NCBI RefSeq assembly: GCF_028550595.1
Contig: NZ_JAQQGN010000005.1
Coordinates: 215,891 to 279,890 of the forward strand
Reading direction: 5' to 3'
DNA: 64,000 bases
Source of the DNA: Luteimonas sp. BLCC-B24
Lineage (GTDB): Bacteria > Pseudomonadota > Gammaproteobacteria > Xanthomonadales > Xanthomonadaceae
The position numbers and the translations under genes are program-made. Shown one piece after another: positions 53,266-62,890 of the stretch (the stretch's first letter is position 1; the number at the start of each line of letters is the position of its first letter). Under the pieces are notes generated by a model, which had not been told where the DNA came from, searched no databases, and saw nothing but the letters and a program-made list of their open reading frames with translations.

Positions 53266-56200
53266 GCGGCGCCGATCCCTACCTGCAGCTGCCGCTCGAC
53301 GGCGTGCGCGCCATCGAGGCCTCGGCGGGAACCGGCAAGACGTTCACGCTGGCGACGCTGGTGGTGCGCCTCGTCGTCGAAGGCGGCCTGCGCGTCGGCG
53401 AGATTCTCGCGGTGACCTTCACCGAAGCCGCCACCCAGGAATTGCGCAGCCGCATCCACGCGCGGCTGACGATGGCCGAGGGGCTGGTCGAGGCCGACAT
53501 CGACGACGAGGCGTCGCCCGAAGCCGCGCTGACCCGCGCCGTGCTCACCCAGCATCTCGCGCGCGGCGGCGAAAGCGCCGCCGGCTTGCGGCGCCGCCTG
53601 CGCACGGCGGCGGACGAGATCGATCTCGCGGCGATCTTCACCATCCATGGTTTCTGTGCGCGCGTCCTGCGCGAACACGCGTTGGAAACCGGGCAGGGCT
53701 TCGATGCGCCGGAGCTGATGGCCAGCGACACCGCATTGCGCGAGGCCATCGCCGCCGATCTGTGGCGCGCACACGGCGCCGAGCCCGAGGCCGCCGACGA
53801 TCTGCTGGGCCTGTGGTCCGGTGGCCCGCCGGCACTCGCCGGCGATCTGTCGCCGCTGGTGCGCGAATGCGTGCTGCGGCCGGCACTCGGCGAACTGCCC
53901 GACGATCCCGCGCCGCGGCTGCGCGCCGCCGGCGCCGCGCTCGCGCAGGCCTTCCAGACCCACGGCGACGACTTCCGCGCCGCGCTGATCGCGGCCGTCG
54001 AGGCGAAGATCCTGCACGGCGGCAGCTACAAGGCCGACTGGATCACCGCGCTGTTCGCCGATCTGGAGGCCTGGTGCGGCGCCGGCGATCACGACGCAGC
54101 GTTCCGCCACGCCAGGCTGCCGCAGCTGCGTCGTGAGCGCTTGATCGAAAAGACCAACAAGACCGCGAAAGGCCCGACACCGGATTCGCCGATCTGCGAC
54201 GCGATTCCCGCGTATCTCGCCGCGCTCGACGCGATCGCCGAATGGCAGGACGCGCGCCGCGTCGAACTGCTGCATCGCCTGCGCGACGACGCGCGCACCC
54301 GCGTCGACCGCTTCAAGCAGCAGCAGCGCGTGCAGACCTACGACGACCTGATCGACCGCGTCGCTGATGCCGTCGACGGCCCCCAGGCCGACGCGCTGGT
54401 CGCGCAGCTGCGTGCGCAGTACCGGGTGGCGCTGGTCGACGAGTTCCAGGACACCGATCCGCGCCAATGGCGGATCTTCGAACGCGTGTTCGGCGCCGAC
54501 AGCGGGGCGCCGGCGCTGTTCGTCATCGGCGATCCCAAGCAGGCGATCTACGGCTTCCGCGGCGGCGATGTGGAAACCTATCTCGCCGCGCAGGCCTCGG
54601 CCGAACGGGCGCCGCCGCTCGCGCTGAACTTCCGCTCGCGGCCGGGCGTGCTGCGCGCGGTCGCGGCGCTGTACGCGCAAGCCGATGCGAGCGGACATCC
54701 GCCCTTCGTCGATGCCCGCATCGCGTTTCGCGATGTCCAGCCCGGCGGCGTGCGGCGCGACGACGACTACCTGCGCGGCGGCGTCCCCGCGCCCGCGCTC
54801 ACGCTGTGGCAGGCGCCCGATCCGCCGCCCGACCCCAAGGGCAAGGTCAAACCCTGGAGCGCCGGGCGCTCGCGCGAACTCGCCACCCGGGCCTGCGTCG
54901 CCGAGATCCATCGCGTGCTCAGCGACGCACGTGCAGGCACGGCGCTGATCGAAGGCCGCCCGGTGCAGCCCGGCGACATCGCGGTGCTGGTGCGCTCGCA
55001 CAGCGAGGCCACGCGCATCCGCGCCGCGCTGGCGATGGTCGGTATTCCGGCCGTCGCCGCCGGCAAGCAGAGCCTGTTCGCAACAGCGGAAGCGCGCGAC
55101 GTGCACGCCCTGCTGCTCGCGCTGCTGCACGGCGCCGACGACGGCCGCCTGCGCATGGCGCTGTCGACGGTGCTGATCGGCGAGGACGCCACACACGTCG
55201 CCGCACTCGATGAGGACGGCGACGCGCTGCGGACTTGGCAGCTGGCCGCGCTCGGCTGGCGCGAGCGCCTGCAGCGCGGCGGCCCGCTCGCGCTGATCAC
55301 CGATCTCTGTGCGCAGCACGCCGGCCGCCTGCTCGGCCTGCTCGACGGCGAGCGTCGCCTGACCAATTACCTGCAGCTGGCCGAACTGCTGCAGGAAGCG
55401 CAGGCGCAGGCGCTGGGCCTGCACGGGCTGGTCGACTGGCTGGCGCGCGCGATCGCGTCCGCCAGCAGTGACGACGACAGCCAACTGCTGCGCCTCGAAT
55501 CCGACGCGCGCCGGGTGCAGGTGGTCACGCTGCACAAGAGCAAGGGTCTGGAGTATCCGCTGGTGTTCCTGCCGTTCGCCGGCATCGGCGGCAAGCCGCG
55601 CGACGCCGGGCGCCACGTCACCGTGGCCGACGACGCCGGCCGCGCCCTGCACTGGAACCTGCTGCCGTCGCGTTCCGGTTGGAACGAGGCCAAGCAGCGC
55701 TGGCAGGACGGCCAGCGCGCCGAGGACGCGCGCCTGCTCTACGTCGGCCTGACCCGCGCGCGGCATGCGCTGTGGCTCGCGGGCGGCGCGTTGTTCTACG
55801 GCGCCGACACAGCCGCGATCGCGCACATGATCGCCGCGCCGGACGCGCTCGCCGAAACCCTGGGCGAGGCGTTCCGCATCGACACGCAGACACCGCCCGA
55901 CGCATTGCCGTGGCTGCCGCCCGAATCCGAAGACGCCGTGCCGGCCGCGCGCGTCGCGACGCGGTCGCTGCAGAGCGACTGGTGGGTCTACAGCTTCACC
56001 CAGCTGGCGAATGCCGAGGCCGGCGGCGACGTCTCGAGCGCGGCCACGCAGGCGGCGCCCGGCGGCCTGGACGAGCCGGCCGTCGATCCCGACGCCGCAC
56101 CGGACGCCGCGGTCGAGGCCGACGTCTACGATCCGCGCTTTGCCGGCGCACGCTTCGGCGTGGTGCTGCACGACGCGCTCGAACGCAGCGACTTCGCACC

Positions 56201-56882
56201 GTGGGCGGCGTGGACGCCCGGTGCGCCGGCGCCCGCCAGCGAAGCCGGCGTGATCGTCGAACGCCTGCGCGCGGCCGGTTACACCGACGCCGATCTCGAC
56301 GACGGCATCGACGTGCTGACGCCGCTCATCGGCCAGACGCTCACCGTCACCCTGCCCGAAGGCGTGCGCCTGGCCGACGTGCCGGCCGATGCACGCCGGC
56401 CCGAAATCGAATTCCAGTTCGCGCTCGCACCGACGCGCATCGACGCCCTGCTCGCCCTGCTGCACCGCTACGGCGTGCTGACCGCGCGCAGCGGCTTCGG
56501 CACGCGGCGCCGGCTCGAAGGCCTGATGACCGGCCTGATCGACCTGACCTACGTGCACGGCGGCCGCTGGTACGTGCTGGACTACAAGACCAACCGCCTG
56601 CCCGGCTACGGCCCGGCGCAGCTCGAGGCCGCGATGGCGCACAGCGAATACGACCTGCAGGCGCTGATCTACACCGTGGCCCTGCATCGCTGGCTGCGCT
56701 TCCGCCTGGGTGAGGGTTACGACTACGCGCGGGACTTCGGCGGGGTGCGCTACCTGTTCTGCCGCGGGCTGGATGCCGCGCGCGCCGACGCGCCGGGCGT
56801 GCAGGCCTGGCGCTTCGCGCCGGACCTGGTGGATGCGCTGGATGCGCTGTTCGCAGGACGCGATGCGGAGGCCGGCGCATGA
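53262..56882 (+). CDS. recB: Exonuclease V subunit RecB
   Basis: 3'-5' helicase plus nuclease subunit. 1,206 residues; an apparent longer frame upstream runs antisense-free through recC and is rejected because ATG 53262 overlaps the recC stop. Walker A SAGTGKT (21-27), motif II LVDEFQDTDPRQW, late motif LTRARHALWLAGG. C-terminal nuclease residues: His970 (VVLHDALE), Asp1094 (LIDLTY), Asp1107 and Lys1109 (LDYK). The D-13-D-2-K spacing matches E. coli RecB D1067, D1080, K1082. Confidence 0.96.
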   Translation: MSGADPYLQLPLDGVRAIEASAGTGKTFTLATLVVRLVVEGGLRVGEILAVTFTEAATQELRSRIHARLTMAEGLVEADIDDEASPEAALTRAVLTQHLARGGESAAGLRRRLRTAADEIDLAAIFTIHGFCARVLREHALETGQGFDAPELMASDTALREAIAADLWRAHGAEPEAADDLLGLWSGGPPALAGDLSPLVRECVLRPALGELPDDPAPRLRAAGAALAQAFQTHGDDFRAALIAAVEAKILHGGSYKADWITALFADLEAWCGAGDHDAAFRHARLPQLRRERLIEKTNKTAKGPTPDSPICDAIPAYLAALDAIAEWQDARRVELLHRLRDDARTRVDRFKQQQRVQTYDDLIDRVADAVDGPQADALVAQLRAQYRVALVDEFQDTDPRQWRIFERVFGADSGAPALFVIGDPKQAIYGFRGGDVETYLAAQASAERAPPLALNFRSRPGVLRAVAALYAQADASGHPPFVDARIAFRDVQPGGVRRDDDYLRGGVPAPALTLWQAPDPPPDPKGKVKPWSAGRSRELATRACVAEIHRVLSDARAGTALIEGRPVQPGDIAVLVRSHSEATRIRAALAMVGIPAVAAGKQSLFATAEARDVHALLLALLHGADDGRLRMALSTVLIGEDATHVAALDEDGDALRTWQLAALGWRERLQRGGPLALITDLCAQHAGRLLGLLDGERRLTNYLQLAELLQEAQAQALGLHGLVDWLARAIASASSDDDSQLLRLESDARRVQVVTLHKSKGLEYPLVFLPFAGIGGKPRDAGRHVTVADDAGRALHWNLLPSRSGWNEAKQRWQDGQRAEDARLLYVGLTRARHALWLAGGALFYGADTAAIAHMIAAPDALAETLGEAFRIDTQTPPDALPWLPPESEDAVPAARVATRSLQSDWWVYSFTQLANAEAGGDVSSAATQAAPGGLDEPAVDPDAAPDAAVEADVYDPRFAGARFGVVLHDALERSDFAPWAAWTPGAPAPASEAGVIVERLRAAGYTDADLDDGIDVLTPLIGQTLTVTLPEGVRLADVPADARRPEIEFQFALAPTRIDALLALLHRYGVLTARSGFGTRRRLEGLMTGLIDLTYVHGGRWYVLDYKTNRLPGYGPAQLEAAMAHSEYDLQALIYTVALHRWLRFRLGEGYDYARDFGGVRYLFCRGLDAARADAPGVQAWRFAPDLVDALDALFAGRDAEAGA

Positions 56883-58831
56883 GCCTGCTTCGGCAACTCC
56901 GCGATGCCGGCGTGCTGCGCACGCTCGACCACGCGCTCGCGCAGTCGCTGCGGCGGCTCGATCCCGCCACGCCCGACCGGGTGCTCGCGGCGGCCGCGCT
57001 GGCATCGCTCGCCGTCGCCAACGGCCATGCGGGGTTCGATCCCGACGCACCGCAGCGCCTGGTCGACGTCGACCTCGACTGGCCGTCGGCGACCGCCTGG
57101 CGCGGCGATCTCGAGGCCTCGCCGTGGGTGTCGCACCCCGACGCCGCCGACGCCGAATCCAGCGCCGACGCGCCGCTGGTGTTCGAACACGGCCTGCTCT
57201 ACCTGCGCCGCTACCGCGAGTACGAGCGCGCACTCGCGCTCGGTCTGCGCCGCATCGGCGCGCACGCACCGGACGTCGGCGGGGCGGATGCGCTCGCGCC
57301 GCTGTTCGCGCAGCTGTTTCCCGGTGCCCGCAGCGGCGACGACCTGCAGGCCCGCGCCGCCGCGGTCGCGCTCCGCCACACCCTGGTGCTGGTGACCGGC
57401 GGACCCGGCACCGGCAAGACCACGACGATCACCCGTCTGCTCGTCCTGCTCGCCGCGCAGGCGCTGCACGGCGGACGCCCCGCGCCGCGTATCGCCCTCG
57501 CCGCGCCCACCGGCCGCGCCGCCGAGCGCATGGCAGAAAGCGTGCGCAAGGCCGTGCAGGCGCTGGCCGCAGCCGACGTCGATGCCGCACTGCTCGACGC
57601 CCTGCCCACCGCCGGCACCACGCTGCACCGCCTGCTCGGCACGATTCCCGACAGCCCGCGCTTCCGCCACCACGCCGACAACCCGCTGCCCTTCGACGTC
57701 GTCGTGGTCGACGAGGCCTCGATGATCGACCTGCCGCTGATGGCCAAGCTGGTCGACGCCGTCGCCGGTGGCGCGCGCCTGGTGCTGCTGGGCGATCCCG
57801 ACCAGCTGCCGTCGGTCGAGGCGGGCGACGTGCTCAGCGGCATCCTGCGCGCGGCGGGGGACGGCACGGCGATCGCCGATGACGATGCCGATGCCCTGCA
57901 GGCACTGCTGGGCGCGTCCGCACATGCCCGTCGTTCCGGTGATGCCGGACGCTTCCCCGGGCGCCGCATCCACCTGCAACGCGGCTACCGCCAGAGCGCC
58001 GCGCTCGAGCTCGCGCCGCTGGCCGCCGCCGTGCGCGAAGGCGATGCCGATGCCGCGCTGGCACTGCTGCGCACGGGCACGCTCGCCGGCGTGCAGTTCC
58101 ACGAGGGCCAGGCCGATCCGCTCGCCGCACATCGCGATCCGCTGCTCGCGCACTGGACCGCGCTCGCCGACACCGACGATCCCGTCGAGGCGCTCGCCCG
58201 GGCCGGCCGCCTGCGCATCCTCACCGCCGTGCGCGGCGGGCCGCAGGGCGCACGCGGGCTCAATGCGCGTATCGAAGCGCTGCTCGGCGGCAGCGCGCGG
58301 CGCGGCGCCGGCCCCGGCTATTTCCACGGCCGGCTGTTGCTGATCACCGAGAACAGCTACCGCCACCGCCTGTTCAACGGCGACATCGGCATCTGCCTCC
58401 GGAGCGCGGCGGGCGCCGCCTCGGGGGCGGACGGCAGCGGCGCGATCACGGCATGGTTTCCGGGCGACGATCCGCAGCGCCCGCGCCCGTTCCATCCCGC
58501 CGCCCTGCCCGCGCACGACAGCGCCTTCGCGATGACCGTGCACAAGGCGCAGGGTTCGGAGTTCGACACCGTGTGGCTGGTGCTGCCGGAGCGCTTCAAC
58601 CGCGTGCTCTCGCGCGAACTGGTCTACACCGGCATGACCCGCGCGCGCAGCGCGCTGCATGTCGTCGCCGGCGCGCCGATCCTGCGCGAGGCACTCGATC
58701 GCCACGCCGGTCGCTGGTCCGGGCTGGGCTGGCGCCTGGGCGCGCACGATGCCGGGCCGGGAACGACGATGCCGGTCGCACCGGCCCCATCCGGCATCGC
58801 CGATCCCCCCACGCAGGGGGCGCTGTTCTAG
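56879..58831 (+). CDS. recD: Exonuclease V subunit RecD
   Basis: 5'-3' SF1B helicase of RecBCD. 650 residues. Walker A GGPGTGKT (174-181), motif APTGRAAERM, DEAD-box-like VVDEASMIDLPLM, motif III GDPDQLPSVEAGDVL, late motif MTVHKAQGSEFD, and TGMTRARSAL. ATGA overlap with recB, so the three subunits are translated in tandem. Confidence 0.95.
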   Translation: MSLLRQLRDAGVLRTLDHALAQSLRRLDPATPDRVLAAAALASLAVANGHAGFDPDAPQRLVDVDLDWPSATAWRGDLEASPWVSHPDAADAESSADAPLVFEHGLLYLRRYREYERALALGLRRIGAHAPDVGGADALAPLFAQLFPGARSGDDLQARAAAVALRHTLVLVTGGPGTGKTTTITRLLVLLAAQALHGGRPAPRIALAAPTGRAAERMAESVRKAVQALAAADVDAALLDALPTAGTTLHRLLGTIPDSPRFRHHADNPLPFDVVVVDEASMIDLPLMAKLVDAVAGGARLVLLGDPDQLPSVEAGDVLSGILRAAGDGTAIADDDADALQALLGASAHARRSGDAGRFPGRRIHLQRGYRQSAALELAPLAAAVREGDADAALALLRTGTLAGVQFHEGQADPLAAHRDPLLAHWTALADTDDPVEALARAGRLRILTAVRGGPQGARGLNARIEALLGGSARRGAGPGYFHGRLLLITENSYRHRLFNGDIGICLRSAAGAASGADGSGAITAWFPGDDPQRPRPFHPAALPAHDSAFAMTVHKAQGSEFDTVWLVLPERFNRVLSRELVYTGMTRARSALHVVAGAPILREALDRHAGRWSGLGWRLGAHDAGPGTTMPVAPAPSGIADPPTQGALF

Positions 58832-58907
58832 ACGCCCTGGCCGCGGGCGCCGCCCCTGCGGCGCATCGGCGCCGGTCGGTGTCGAGGACGCCGCGCGCCC
58901 CGCGACC

Positions 58908-59387
58908 TCACTCCATCAGCCGTGCCAGCGCCCAGGTGTCGAGAAACGCCACCACCTCGACGATCCGCCCGCCTTCGAAGCGCATGTGCCAGGCGTAGTG
59001 ATTGCGATAGACGCGGCCGTCCAGCGCGGTGGCCCGGCCTTGCCAGATCGCGACGACGTGGTCGTCGTGGGCGATCAGCTGGTGCAGCTCGGGCACGATG
59101 GGCGTGGCCAGACGCGCGGTGATCGGCGCCACCGCGTCGCGCAGGAAGGCCTCGCGCGTGCGGTAGACGCCCGACACGGGGCTGTCGCCGGCCACCGTCC
59201 ACACCACGTCGTCGGCCAGCAGGTCGAATACGGTGCCCGTGCCGACGCGCCAGGCGTCGAAGGCGGCGCGCACCTGGGTGGCCGGATCCTCCGCAGTGGG
59301 CGCGGCCGCGGACAGCGCGGGCGGCATCAGCATGCCGAGGCCGAGCACCAGGGCGGCCAGCCGACCGGCTGTGTTCGTCGTGTTCAT
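58908..59387 (-). CDS. SnoaL-like (NTF2-fold) secreted protein
   Basis: 159 residues from ATG 59387, preceded by AGGAGGT at ideal spacing; an ATG at 59408 lacks one. Signal peptide ends near ALSAAA. NTF2 fold: VRAAFDAWRVGTGTVFDLLADDVVWTV in parts, YRTREAFL, VVAIWQGRATALDGRVYRNHYAWHMRFEGGRI in parts. SnoaL proteins include cyclases and small-molecule isomerases; activity unknown, and the export signal is unusual for an enzyme of this type. Third gene after Atu4866 and SDR. Confidence 0.87.
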   Translation of the reverse strand: MNTTNTAGRLAALVLGLGMLMPPALSAAAPTAEDPATQVRAAFDAWRVGTGTVFDLLADDVVWTVAGDSPVSGVYRTREAFLRDAVAPITARLATPIVPELHQLIAHDDHVVAIWQGRATALDGRVYRNHYAWHMRFEGGRIVEVVAFLDTWALARLME

Positions 59388-59487
59388 CAGCAACCTCCTC
59401 GAGTTCATCGCCGCACACGCGGCGCAGGACGGGCATAACGGGCGGGCCGCCGGGGCGCGAACGCCCGCGGCGGACCGTCCGTCGCGC

Positions 59488-60222
59488 TCAGGCCGGATGC
59501 GCCACCGGGCGCACCACGATGTCGGTGGTGTCGACATCGGCCGGCTGGCCCACCGCGTGGGCGATCGCATGGGCGATGGCTTCGGGCTTCAGCGCCACCT
59601 GGCGGAAGCCGCGGATGGCCTCGGCGGTGGCGGCATCGGTGATGGTGTCGGCGAGTTCCGATTCGACCACGCCCGGATACACGCACGTCACGCGGATGCG
59701 GTCGTTCTCCTGGCGCAGGCCGTCGGAGATCGCGCGCACCGCGAACTTGGTGGCGCAGTACACGGCCGCGCTCGGCATCACGTACAGGCCGCCGATCGAG
59801 GACACGCTGATCACGTGACCGCTGCCCTGGGCCTGCATCGTCGGCAGCACCGCGGCGATGCCGTACAGCACGCCCTTGATGTTGACGTCGATCATGCGGT
59901 CCCACTCGTCGACCTTCAGCGCGGCCATCGGCGCCAGCGGCATCACGCCGGCGTTGTTGACGATCACGTCGATGCGGCCGAACTGCGCCAGCGCGTGGTC
60001 GGCGAAGGCCTGCACGTCGGCGCGGTCGGTGACGTCGAGCGTGCGTGCGACCGCGGTGCCGCCGTCGGCGGTGATCGCCTCGGCCAGCTGCTGCAGCCGT
60101 TCGATCCGGCGCGCGCCCAGCACCACGCGCGCGCCCTGCGCCGCGAGCACGCGGGCGGTGGCCTCGCCGATGCCGCTGCTGGCGCCGGTGATCAATACGA
60201 CCTTGTCCTGGATGTTGGTCAT
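59488..60222 (-). CDS. Short-chain dehydrogenase/reductase
   Basis: 244 residues, CAGGAG before ATG 60222. Classical SDR: TGASSGIG cofactor loop, NNAGV, catalytic Ser in ISVSSIGG, and YCATK (Tyr/Lys). An Arg pair after the second strand (GARRIERL) suggests NADP(H). Substrate unknown; similar proteins are regulated by LysR neighbours in many proteobacteria. 36 bases after the Atu4866 gene. Confidence 0.94.
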   Translation of the reverse strand: MTNIQDKVVLITGASSGIGEATARVLAAQGARVVLGARRIERLQQLAEAITADGGTAVARTLDVTDRADVQAFADHALAQFGRIDVIVNNAGVMPLAPMAALKVDEWDRMIDVNIKGVLYGIAAVLPTMQAQGSGHVISVSSIGGLYVMPSAAVYCATKFAVRAISDGLRQENDRIRVTCVYPGVVESELADTITDAATAEAIRGFRQVALKPEAIAHAIAHAVGQPADVDTTDIVVRPVAHPA

Positions 60223-60258
60223 TGGGGGTCTCCTGTCGGGGGGAAATGGGCGCGACGC

Positions 60259-60612
60259 TCAGTCGGCATCGCGCTGGGGGGCGGCGCCCGCGGCCGGCAC
60301 GCGGCGCAGCACCATGCCGCCGTGATGGAGCACGCCGTCGACGAAGGTGCCGTCGGCGGTGAATCCGGTGTCGTCGACGTAGTCGATGTGATGGCCGGTC
60401 ACCGTGTAGCGGCCCCGGTAGGCGCTCTCGCGGCGGCCGCGGGCTTCGTCGTAGCGGCCGTTGGGCAGCAGGGCGTGGCGGACGTGGCCGTCGTCGGTGA
60501 CCCACAGGCCCACGTAGGGATGGGGCGGAGTGGCAGGCTCGGCCGCGCCGAGAGCGCCGGCGGCCAGGGCCGAAGCCAAAGCGGCCGCGTGGACGGATGT
60601 GCGCTGGGTCAT
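60259..60612 (-). CDS. Atu4866-domain protein
   Basis: 117 residues with signal peptide (ends near GALGAAE). The conserved block YVGLWVTDDGHVRHALL, GRYDEARG, SAYRGRYTVTG, HIDYVDDTGFTADG and LHHGGMVL identifies the Atu4866 family, a small beta-barrel of unknown function usually found near SDR and LysR genes. GGAGG precedes ATG. First gene of the group divergent from lysR. Confidence 0.9.
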   Translation of the reverse strand: MTQRTSVHAAALASALAAGALGAAEPATPPHPYVGLWVTDDGHVRHALLPNGRYDEARGRRESAYRGRYTVTGHHIDYVDDTGFTADGTFVDGVLHHGGMVLRRVPAAGAAPQRDAD

Positions 60613-60693
60613 GCGGTACCTCCGGATGCGTTGGGGTGGACACAGGCTAGGTGGCCGCTGGCGTCCAGAGAATCCGCCCGCCGCTGGACGCGC

Positions 60694-60712
60694 TGGTTAG
60701 ACTGATTCACCA
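60694..60712. promoter_or_regulatory. LysR-type T-N11-A box
   Basis: TGGT-N11-ACCA, a perfect 4-bp dyad with the 11-bp core spacing of LysR-type sites, 20 bases before the lysR ATG and 82 bases before the Atu4866 gene. It could serve both autorepression and activation of the divergent group. Confidence 0.55.
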
Positions 60713-60732
60713 ATCCAGCCGCGGGCCGCCTC

Positions 60733-61680
60733 ATGGAGCTCGATCTCAACCTGCTGCGCGTGTTCCGCGCCGTGGCCGAGGGCCACAACTTCCGCGAGGC
60801 CGGCGACCGCCTCGGCGTCACCCGGTCCGCCGTCAGCCAGGGCATCCGCCGGCTGGAGGACACCCTCGGCGTCGCGCTGGTGCAGCGCTCCACCCGCAGC
60901 GTGCGCCTCACCGAAGCCGGCGAGCGGCTCTTCCGCGAGGTCGCGCAGCCGCTGACCACGCTGGATACCGCGCTCGAAGGCGCCCACGACGACGGCCCGC
61001 CGCGCGGCCTGCTGCGGGTCACCGCGACCTCGATCGCCGAGCGCTTCCTGTCCGGCCCGCTGCTCGCGGGCTTCGTGCAGGCCCATCCGGGCATCACGCT
61101 GGATGTCACCGTCAGCGACGAGGAATTCGACATCGTCGCCGCCGGTTTCGATGCCGGCGTGCGCCTGGGCGAGGTGATCGAGCAGGACATGGTGGCCGTG
61201 CCCGTCACCGGCCCGCAGCGCGAGCTGGCCGTGGCTGCGCCGGACTACATCGCCCGCCACGGCGCGCCGCGGCACCCGCGCGAGCTGGTCGACCACCGCT
61301 GCATCGGCTGGCGCATGACCCCGGGTGTGGCGCCGCACCGCTGGGAATTCGTCGAGCACGGCCAGCCCTTCGACGTGCAGGTGGATCCGCAGATCACCAC
61401 CAACGACATGCTGCTGATGATCCGCACCGCGCTGGCCGGCGGCGGCATCACGTTCGGGATCGAGGAGACGTTCCGGCCGTGGGTCGAGCGCGGCGATCTG
61501 GTGCCGCTGCTGGAGGATTTCCTGCCGCCGTTTCCCGGCTTCTTTCTCTACTTCCCGAGCCGTCGCCACCCGCCGGCCAAGCTGCGCGCGCTGATCGACC
61601 ACGTGCGCGCGGCCCGCGACCACGAAGACGCCGGCAGCGCGCCCGCGCGGACGGGCGCAGGCTCCGCACCGCCGGTTTAG
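60733..61680 (+). CDS. LysR-family transcriptional regulator
   Basis: 315 residues. N-terminal helix-turn-helix (MELDLNLLRVFRAVAE, DRLGVTRSAVSQGIRRLED, TRSVRLTEAGERLF). Effector domain about 90-295 (RGLLRVTATSIAERFLSGPLLAGF, GVRLGEVIEQDMVAVPV). The subgroup resembles LysRs that control adjacent SDR or quinone/aldehyde-response genes. Divergent from Atu4866-SDR-SnoaL with a LysR-type dyad between. Confidence 0.93.
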   Translation: MELDLNLLRVFRAVAEGHNFREAGDRLGVTRSAVSQGIRRLEDTLGVALVQRSTRSVRLTEAGERLFREVAQPLTTLDTALEGAHDDGPPRGLLRVTATSIAERFLSGPLLAGFVQAHPGITLDVTVSDEEFDIVAAGFDAGVRLGEVIEQDMVAVPVTGPQRELAVAAPDYIARHGAPRHPRELVDHRCIGWRMTPGVAPHRWEFVEHGQPFDVQVDPQITTNDMLLMIRTALAGGGITFGIEETFRPWVERGDLVPLLEDFLPPFPGFFLYFPSRRHPPAKLRALIDHVRAARDHEDAGSAPARTGAGSAPPV

Positions 61681-61713
61681 CTAGCATCGGTGCCTCCGCC
61701 CCGGTGCCCGCTG

Positions 61714-62817
61714 ATGCGCAACGTCCCCGGCCTGCTGCTCGTCGTCCTCGTCCTGCTCGTCGCCTGCGCGCGACACGCCACGCCCGCGCCAGCCGCCGCG
61801 CCGCAGGCCAGCACGCCCGCCTATGAGGTGGACGTGCATCCGGGCACCGAGCTGCTGCACGTCATCAATTACCTAGCCAGGGTGTACGGGCCGCCGGTGC
61901 GCGACTACGACTACCGGCGCGACGTCGACGCCTGGTTCGGCCATCTGCGTGAGCACCCGGCGGTGGTGCATGCGCGGGCACTGCCCTTCAACGATTTCGT
62001 CGACCTGGGCTGGGCGCTCGACCCGGTGGACTTCACGCTCACCCGGCCGCAGGGCTTCGGCCACCTGGGCGGGCTGCATCCGCCCGAGCACCTGCACCGC
62101 TATCTGGAACTGGCCGTGGACTTCGCCCGCGACAGCGATTTCGCCGGCTTCTACGCCGCGCAGCGGCCGAACTACACGCGCTGGATCGAGCAATTCCGCA
62201 GCCGCGTGGACGCGGTGGACCCGCTCACGCCGCTGCACGACTTCTACGCCGCCGACTACGGCAAGACCCCGTACTTCTCGCTCTCGCCGCTGGGCGTGGT
62301 GCTGAAGGCCAACGTGGTGATGGACACCGTCGCGCCCGCGCACGCCCACCTCGGCCCGGTGCTGGTGCCGTTCGACCCGCGCTTCATCGCCCCCGGCGAC
62401 ACCGACCGCGTGCGCTTCGACTACACCGATCTCCAGCTGGACAACGCGATCTGGCACGAGGTCACCCACATCGCGCTGGAAGCCTTCGCCGCGCCGCATC
62501 GCGACGCACTGATGGACGTGCGCTATGCCGACGCGCTGCGCGCGCAGATCAACAATTTCGAAGACCCGCGGCTCAACACGTATTTCTACCTGCACGAGGT
62601 GATCGCCGACGCCGTGGCCATCGCGCTCAAGGCCGAGCGCTACGGCGAGGCCGAGGCCGAGGCCCACCTTGCCCAGAACGAGGACTTCGGCGGCGCCCTG
62701 TATCGCCCGCTGACGACCCATCTGCGCGAGGACTACATGCCCAACCGTGCGCAGACCGGCTTCGACGCGCACATCCCGGCGATGGTGCGCTTCATCGAGG
62801 CGCAGACGCCGCCCTGA
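61714..62817 (+). CDS. DUF4932 lipoprotein with HExxH motif
   Basis: 367 residues from ATG 61714; a longer start eight codons upstream is unlikely. Lipobox LLVAC. A zinc-peptidase-like HEVTH (248-252, WHEVTHIALEAF) is followed 41 residues later by LHEVIADAVAIAL (Glu295), a possible third ligand, as in gluzincin-like folds. The N-terminal half (ELLHVINYLARVYG, FNDFVDLGWALDP) fits DUF4932 proteins. A metallopeptidase role is inferred, not shown. 33 bases after lysR on the same strand. Confidence 0.78.
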   Translation: MRNVPGLLLVVLVLLVACARHATPAPAAAPQASTPAYEVDVHPGTELLHVINYLARVYGPPVRDYDYRRDVDAWFGHLREHPAVVHARALPFNDFVDLGWALDPVDFTLTRPQGFGHLGGLHPPEHLHRYLELAVDFARDSDFAGFYAAQRPNYTRWIEQFRSRVDAVDPLTPLHDFYAADYGKTPYFSLSPLGVVLKANVVMDTVAPAHAHLGPVLVPFDPRFIAPGDTDRVRFDYTDLQLDNAIWHEVTHIALEAFAAPHRDALMDVRYADALRAQINNFEDPRLNTYFYLHEVIADAVAIALKAERYGEAEAEAHLAQNEDFGGALYRPLTTHLREDYMPNRAQTGFDAHIPAMVRFIEAQTPP

Positions 62818-62890
62818 GCGCGGCTGTGACGGACTTCACATCACGGCGCGACCCGCGCTATCGTCCGTCGCAGGGGACAGGGGGATTCGC

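Noticed and set aside
49612..57269. Very long minus-strand open frames (over 1,100 codons each) opposite recCBD
   Set aside because: They mirror third-position GC of the recBCD genes, show His/Gln/Arg-rich low-complexity composition, and have no family motifs.
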